A stretch of DNA of 36,132 nucleotides. Origin: Acidimicrobiaceae bacterium. Its GTDB lineage: Bacteria; Actinomycetota; Acidimicrobiia; Acidimicrobiales; RAAP-2. A program made the translations under genes and the position numbers. Numbering within the stretch: the stretch's first letter is position 1; each line of letters begins with the position of its first letter. The stretch lies in assembly GCA_003162395.1 (NCBI GenBank), contig PMON01000006.1, positions 2,014 to 38,145 on the forward strand, in the 5' to 3' direction. Shown here one piece after another: positions 33,004-36,132 of this stretch. The notes beneath the pieces were generated by a model. The model was not told the origin of the DNA and ran no database searches. It saw nothing but the letters and a program-made list of their open reading frames with translations.

Positions 33004-34014
33004 ATGCTGGCAGCGCCGATCCTCGGGATCGAGACGAGCTGTGACGAGACGGCAGCCGCCGTGGTGACCGAGGACCTCGGGGTCGTGTCGAGCGTGGTCG
33101 AGTCCTCGATCGCGCTGCACGTGCGGTTCGGTGGCGTCGTCCCCGAGCTCGCGGGGCGGGCCCAGGTCGACTCGATCGCGCCCGTGCTCGAGCGCGCCCT
33201 CGGTGACGCGGGCCTCGACCCGCACCGCCCGGGCGTCCGGGCGGTCGCGGTCACCAAAGGTCCGGGCCTCGTGGGCTCGCTGCTCGTCGGGGTCTCCGCG
33301 GCCAAGGCGCTCGCGCTCGCCTGGGGCGTCCCGCTCGTGGGGGTGAACCACCTCGAGGGCCACTTGGTGGCGGCGCACCTCGAGCACGCCTGCCTCGAGC
33401 TGCCCATCGTGACGCTGCTCGTCTCGGGCGGCCACACGATGCTGGTGCTCGAGCGCACCCCGAGGTCCTTCGAGCTGCTCGGTGCCACCATCGACGACGC
33501 GGTCGGCGAGGCCTACGACAAGGTCGCGCGCTATCTCGGGCTCGGGTACCCGGGCGGACCCGCGATCGACGCGATGTCGACGAGCGGCGATCCCGCCGCG
33601 ATCCGATTCCCGCGGCCGCTGCGCGACGTCGGCCTCGACGTCAGCCTCTCGGGGCTCAAGACCGCCGTGGTGCGAGCCATCGACAAGGCGCCGTACACGT
33701 CTGCCGCCGACGTGGCGGCGAGCTTCCAGGCGGCCGTCGTCGACGTGCTCGTCGCCAAGTGCGAGCGCGCCGTCGAGTTGACAGGGGCCCGCACGCTCGC
33801 GCTCGGCGGCGGCGTCGCCGCCAACTCCCGGCTCCGAGCGGCGATCATCGAGCTCTCGACGCACCTTGGCATCAGAGCTGCGCTGCCGTCGCTCCCGTAC
33901 TGCACGGACAACGCCGCGATGATCGCGGCGGCCGGCTTTCACCTGCTCGATCGTGGACTCGCCAGCCCCCTGTCGATGTCGGCCGACCCGTCCCTGCGCC
34001 TGGCGGCCGCGTGA
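33004..34014 (+). CDS. tsaD: tRNA N6-adenosine threonylcarbamoyltransferase TsaD
   Basis: TsaD transfers threonylcarbamoyl to A37 of tRNA. The N-terminus ILGIETSCDETAAAVV is diagnostic. Metal-binding histidines are H116 and H120 in NHLEGH, with the third ligand expected in PYCTDNAAMIAAAG near the C-terminus. VTKGPGLVGSLLVGVSAAKA and LVSGGHTMLVL are other ASKHA motifs. Length is 336 residues, typical. It overlaps pdxH by GTGA. Confidence 0.96.
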   Translation: MLAAPILGIETSCDETAAAVVTEDLGVVSSVVESSIALHVRFGGVVPELAGRAQVDSIAPVLERALGDAGLDPHRPGVRAVAVTKGPGLVGSLLVGVSAAKALALAWGVPLVGVNHLEGHLVAAHLEHACLELPIVTLLVSGGHTMLVLERTPRSFELLGATIDDAVGEAYDKVARYLGLGYPGGPAIDAMSTSGDPAAIRFPRPLRDVGLDVSLSGLKTAVVRAIDKAPYTSAADVAASFQAAVVDVLVAKCERAVELTGARTLALGGGVAANSRLRAAIIELSTHLGIRAALPSLPYCTDNAAMIAAAGFHLLDRGLASPLSMSADPSLRLAAA

Positions 34015-34610
34015 CGACCGTGCCAGCAGACGCGCCGGGCGCGGACCCGCTCAGCGTCTTCGACCGGTGGCACCGCGAGGCCGCGGGCGTCATCGACGAC
34101 GCGGACGCGATGGTGCTCGCGACCGCGTCGCGCGAGGGACGCCCGAGCGCGCGCTACGTGCTGCTGCGCGGCATCACCCACGAGGGCGTCCGCTTCTACA
34201 CCAACTACCAGTCGCGCAAGGGCGCCGAGATCGCCGAGAACCCCTCCGCGGCGGCCGCCTGGTTCGACGGCGCGCATCGTCGCCAGGTCCGTCTCGAAGG
34301 GTCGATCCTGCGCCTCGACCCAGCGCTCTCCGACGCCTACTTCGCGAGCCGCGACCGTGGCCACCAGCTGGGTGCGGTGGCGTCCAACCAGTCCCACGTG
34401 CTCAGTGGCCGCGAGGAGCTGGAGGGCGCCTACGCAGCGGCGGAGGCGCGGTTCGAGGGCCGCGAGGTGGTCCGCCCCGCGCACTGGGGCGGCTATCTGC
34501 TCGCTGCGTCGACGGTGGAGCTGTGGACCCAGCGCCAGGACCGACTGCACGACCGGTTCCTGTACACGCACGGGCCCGATGGCTGGGACGTCGCGCGTCT
34601 TGCGCCGTAG
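34011..34610 (+). CDS. pdxH: Pyridoxamine/pyridoxine 5'-phosphate oxidase
   Basis: PdxH oxidises PNP or PMP to pyridoxal phosphate using FMN. Motifs are MVLATASREGRPSARYVLLR, GVRFYTNYQSRKGAEIAENP, RQVRLEGSI, SRDRGHQLGAVASNQSHVLS and the C-terminal HWGGYLLAASTVELWTQRQD with RLHDRFLY, all diagnostic. Length is 199 residues. GTG overlaps the tsaD stop. PLP made here would serve Alr and the operon's aminotransferase, though no shared regulation is seen. Confidence 0.95.
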   Translation: MTTVPADAPGADPLSVFDRWHREAAGVIDDADAMVLATASREGRPSARYVLLRGITHEGVRFYTNYQSRKGAEIAENPSAAAAWFDGAHRRQVRLEGSILRLDPALSDAYFASRDRGHQLGAVASNQSHVLSGREELEGAYAAAEARFEGREVVRPAHWGGYLLAASTVELWTQRQDRLHDRFLYTHGPDGWDVARLAP

Positions 34611-34674
34611 TGACACCGCGTCGACGACGGCGGTGCGCCGAGCGTCGCGTACGCTCGCTCGGTCAAGGGGTGAC

Positions 34675-35241
34675 ATGACCAACTACGTGCCGCTGCCGTC
34701 GTTTCGAGGGGAGCCGAGCGACGCCTCGGCGGAGCGCGCCGCGTCGGACTATGCGTCGTGGATCCGGCGTGCGGCTGCCTATCTCCTCGACGGCGTGCTC
34801 ATCACCGCACTCGCCGTGATCATCGCGGCAGCCACCCACCACCACGAGCTGTTCAACACCTTCAGGTTCCACCTCGTCAATGGCAAACAGCGGCTGCTGC
34901 CAATCGGCTCGGAGCTCGACTTCTTCGTCGGGACAGAGGTCGTCATCCAAGTCCTCTACACCGCGCTCCTCGCCACGAGATGGCAGGCGACACTTGGGAT
35001 GCGAGCACTCGGGATCTTCATCGCGACAGAGGCCGACCACTCGAAGGTCGGCCTCATCCGCGCCGAGGGCCGGACCGTCGTGGTCCTGGTGGTCGCCCAG
35101 CTGCTGAAGGTCGTCCTCAGCCTGATCGCCACCCTCGTCGTCTTCCTCGACGCGCTGTGGCCGCTCTGGGACGCTCGCAATCAGACGCTGCACGACAAGG
35201 TGGCAAAGACCGTCGTGCTGCGCCAGGTCTCCGGGCGCTGA
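34675..35241 (+). CDS. RDD-family membrane protein
   Basis: This 188-residue protein has an N-terminal polar stretch (1-28), then SWIRRAAAYLLDGVLITALA with the RDD-type Arg and Asp residues (R31, D39) in the first membrane segment. Further hydrophobic segments are at about 86-101 and 134-162, and a WDARNQTLHDKVAKTVV ending is typical of RDD proteins. RDD proteins are poorly characterised; transport roles have been proposed for some. AGGGG precedes the ATG. A second RDD gene follows one base later. Function is unknown. Confidence 0.85.
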   Translation: MTNYVPLPSFRGEPSDASAERAASDYASWIRRAAAYLLDGVLITALAVIIAAATHHHELFNTFRFHLVNGKQRLLPIGSELDFFVGTEVVIQVLYTALLATRWQATLGMRALGIFIATEADHSKVGLIRAEGRTVVVLVVAQLLKVVLSLIATLVVFLDALWPLWDARNQTLHDKVAKTVVLRQVSGR

Positions 35242-35242
35242 C

Positions 35243-35779
35243 ATGGGGCTGCGACTCCCGCCGTCCGGCTTCACTGACCGCACCGCGGCGCTGTCGGGCG
35301 TCCGCTACGCGAGCTGGCTGCGTCGCTTCGGCGGGCTCGTCATGGATGTCCTGATCATCTTGATGATCGAGTACCTGATCGCGGGGGTGCTCTCCTTCAC
35401 GGGCGTGCACATCGCGAGGGGATTCTACACGATCCTGTACTACCTCTCGATCGTCTCGCCCATCTTCCTCACGTACGCGACGTTGTGCCTTGCCAAGCTC
35501 GACGGCCAGACGCCCGGCATGCGGGTCATGCAGATCCGCTGCGTCCCGGTCCGCGGGCGCGGGTCGATCTCGATCCCGCAGGCGTTCACGAGGTCGGTCG
35601 TGGTCGCCCTGTTCTTCACCGTGCCGTCCCTCGTCTACGGGCGCGGCGGTGCCCTCGTCTCCTTCGCGGTCGTCGTCGTCCCGCTCGTGGCCTACTTCTG
35701 GCCGCTCGTGGACTCCCGCCGACAGACCTGGTGGGACCACGTGGCCGCCACCAAGGTCCTCGACGACCGGGGTTGGTGA
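35243..35779 (+). CDS. RDD-family membrane protein, second copy
   Basis: This 178-residue protein has the same layout: SWLRRFGGLVMDVLIILMIE (R27/R28, D35) as first membrane segment, a second pair near 62-84, the loop KLDGQTPGMRVMQIR, further segments near 118-131 and 137-155, and the ending WPLVDSRRQTWWDHVAATKVL. The match to the preceding protein is clear in these motifs but weak elsewhere, so the duplication is old or the pair evolved as partners. It begins one base after the first copy; no good Shine-Dalgarno is visible, suggesting coupling. Confidence 0.85.
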   Translation: MGLRLPPSGFTDRTAALSGVRYASWLRRFGGLVMDVLIILMIEYLIAGVLSFTGVHIARGFYTILYYLSIVSPIFLTYATLCLAKLDGQTPGMRVMQIRCVPVRGRGSISIPQAFTRSVVVALFFTVPSLVYGRGGALVSFAVVVVPLVAYFWPLVDSRRQTWWDHVAATKVLDDRGW

Positions 35780-35780
35780 C

Positions 35781-35809
35781 CCGGGCCCGCACCGCTCGGT
35801 GCCGCCCGG
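35781..35809 (+). terminator. Hairpin terminator candidate after the RDD genes
   Basis: CCGGGC (35781-35786) pairs with GCCCGG (35804-35809), and inside it GCACC pairs with GGTGC around a four-base loop, with small bulges (CC on the left, C on the right). No T-run follows. It starts two bases after the RDD stop and precedes the groS promoter by about 20 bases, so it probably insulates the two units. Confidence 0.5.
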
Positions 35810-35830
35810 CGGCCCGCGCCGACCTTGGCG

Positions 35831-35860
35831 TTGGCACTCGAAGGCGACGGCTGCTAACAT
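35831..35860 (+). promoter_or_regulatory. groS promoter
   Basis: TTGGCA (35831-35836) and TAACAT (35855-35860) are 18 bases apart. Transcription would begin near 35867, inside the CIRCE element, giving a leader of about 42 bases. The -35 is itself part of TTGGCACTC, which is eight of nine bases of a CIRCE left half. Confidence 0.65.
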
Positions 35861-35886
35861 TGGCAGTCGCAACGATCGAGTGCTAA
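35860..35886 (+). promoter_or_regulatory. CIRCE operator (HrcA binding site)
   Basis: TTGGCAGTC, nine bases, then GAGTGCTAA. The right half is exact against the consensus GAGTGCTAA, and the left half differs at two positions from TTAGCACTC. The spacing of nine is exact. HrcA bound here represses groES/groEL until heat or misfolded protein titrates GroEL. The site overlaps the predicted transcription start. Confidence 0.85.
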
Positions 35887-35908
35887 CCGAACGCCAAGGA
35901 GACGCTCC

Positions 35909-36132
35909 ATGAAGTTGAATCCCCTCGACGACCGCATCGTGGTCAGGCCGAACGAGTCCGAGGAGATGACGGCCTCAGGCCTCGTCATCCCCGACACCGC
36001 CAAGGAGAAGCCCCAGCAGGGCGAGGTGCTCTCGGTGGGCCCCGGACGCCGCGCTGAGAACACGGGCGAGCTGATACCGCTCGACGTCAAGGTGGGCGAC
36101 ACCGTCGTCTACTCGAAGTACGGCGGGACCGA
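35909..36132 (+). CDS. groS: Co-chaperonin GroES, N-terminal part
   Basis: GroES caps the GroEL folding chamber. The visible 74 residues begin [20 protein letters not shown], continue with the mobile loop [20 protein letters not shown], then VGPGRR and [15 protein letters not shown]. About 25 residues are cut off by the window edge. AAGGAG is seven bases before the ATG, and the CIRCE operator with its promoter is upstream. groL would be expected next in some actinobacteria, but that lies outside the window. Confidence 0.95.
   Translation, partial: MKLNPLDDRIVVRPNESEEMTASGLVIPDTAKEKPQQGEVLSVGPGRRAENTGELIPLDVKVGDTVVYSKYGGT

Noticed and set aside
31525-33942. 805-residue reverse-strand open frame across tsaE to tsaD
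   Set aside because: It is antiparallel to five confidently identified genes, with low-complexity Arg/Asp/Val-rich translation.
1-36132. CRISPR arrays, rRNA genes, tRNA genes, complete insertion sequences
   Set aside because: No regularly spaced repeats, rRNA signatures, tRNA cloverleaf sequences or transposase genes with terminal repeats were found by reading. Covariance-model searches were not possible.

Overview
The window is a high-GC (about 70%) actinobacterial chromosome segment. Gene order, zinc-type ribosomal proteins S14 and S4, abundant GTG starts, four-base start/stop overlaps and two F420-type flavoproteins fit Actinomycetota. The class Acidimicrobiia is my best guess, from the chain rplM-rpsI-glmM-glmS-acpS-nnr-alr-tsaEBD-groES and the acidic-tailed L22 and S3, but no marker here proves it. 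Almost everything is read on the + strand.

Region 1 (1-9537) is the end of the S10 operon and the spc operon: rpsS (partial), rplV, rpsC, rplP, rpmC, rpsQ, rplN, rplX, rplE, rpsZ, rpsH, rplF, rplR, rpsE, rpmD, rplO, secY, adk, map. Most genes overlap or nearly touch.

Region 2 (9538-19705) is foreign to this locus. About 10.2 kb separates map from infA, which are normally neighbours. Its first part (9623-16964) is one tightly spaced operon for reductive pyrimidine (or hydantoin) catabolism: an LLM-class, probably F420-dependent, oxidoreductase; beta-ureidopropionase; a class-III beta-alanine-type aminotransferase; dihydropyrimidinase; a CoA-acylating (methyl)malonate-semialdehyde dehydrogenase; and an FMN alpha-hydroxy-acid oxidase. 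Four enzymes take dihydrouracil/dihydrothymine to acetyl-CoA/propionyl-CoA. No classical dihydropyrimidine dehydrogenase is present, so the LLM protein is the obvious candidate for the missing redox step. The second part (about 16965-19563) has lower GC and holds a broken-looking reverse-strand reading frame, a reverse-strand vapBC toxin-antitoxin pair, a second F420-type LLM gene and non-coding sequence.

Region 3 (19706-24606) resumes the ribosomal cluster: infA (apparently starting at CTG), rpmJ, rpsM, rpsK, rpsD, rpoA, rplQ, truA, then rplM-rpsI behind its own promoter.

Region 4 (24611-36132) is core metabolism and tRNA modification: glmM, glmS, acpS, nnr, alr, a family-4 uracil-DNA glycosylase, tsaE, tsaB, rimI, tsaD, pdxH, two RDD membrane proteins, and the start of groS behind a CIRCE operator. 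Several genes (vapB, the second LLM gene, glmS, the glycosylase, tsaD) have a TANNNT -10 element exactly 6-7 bases before the start codon, the geometry of leaderless transcripts. In glmS and tsaD the TAG stop of the upstream gene forms the first half of that element.
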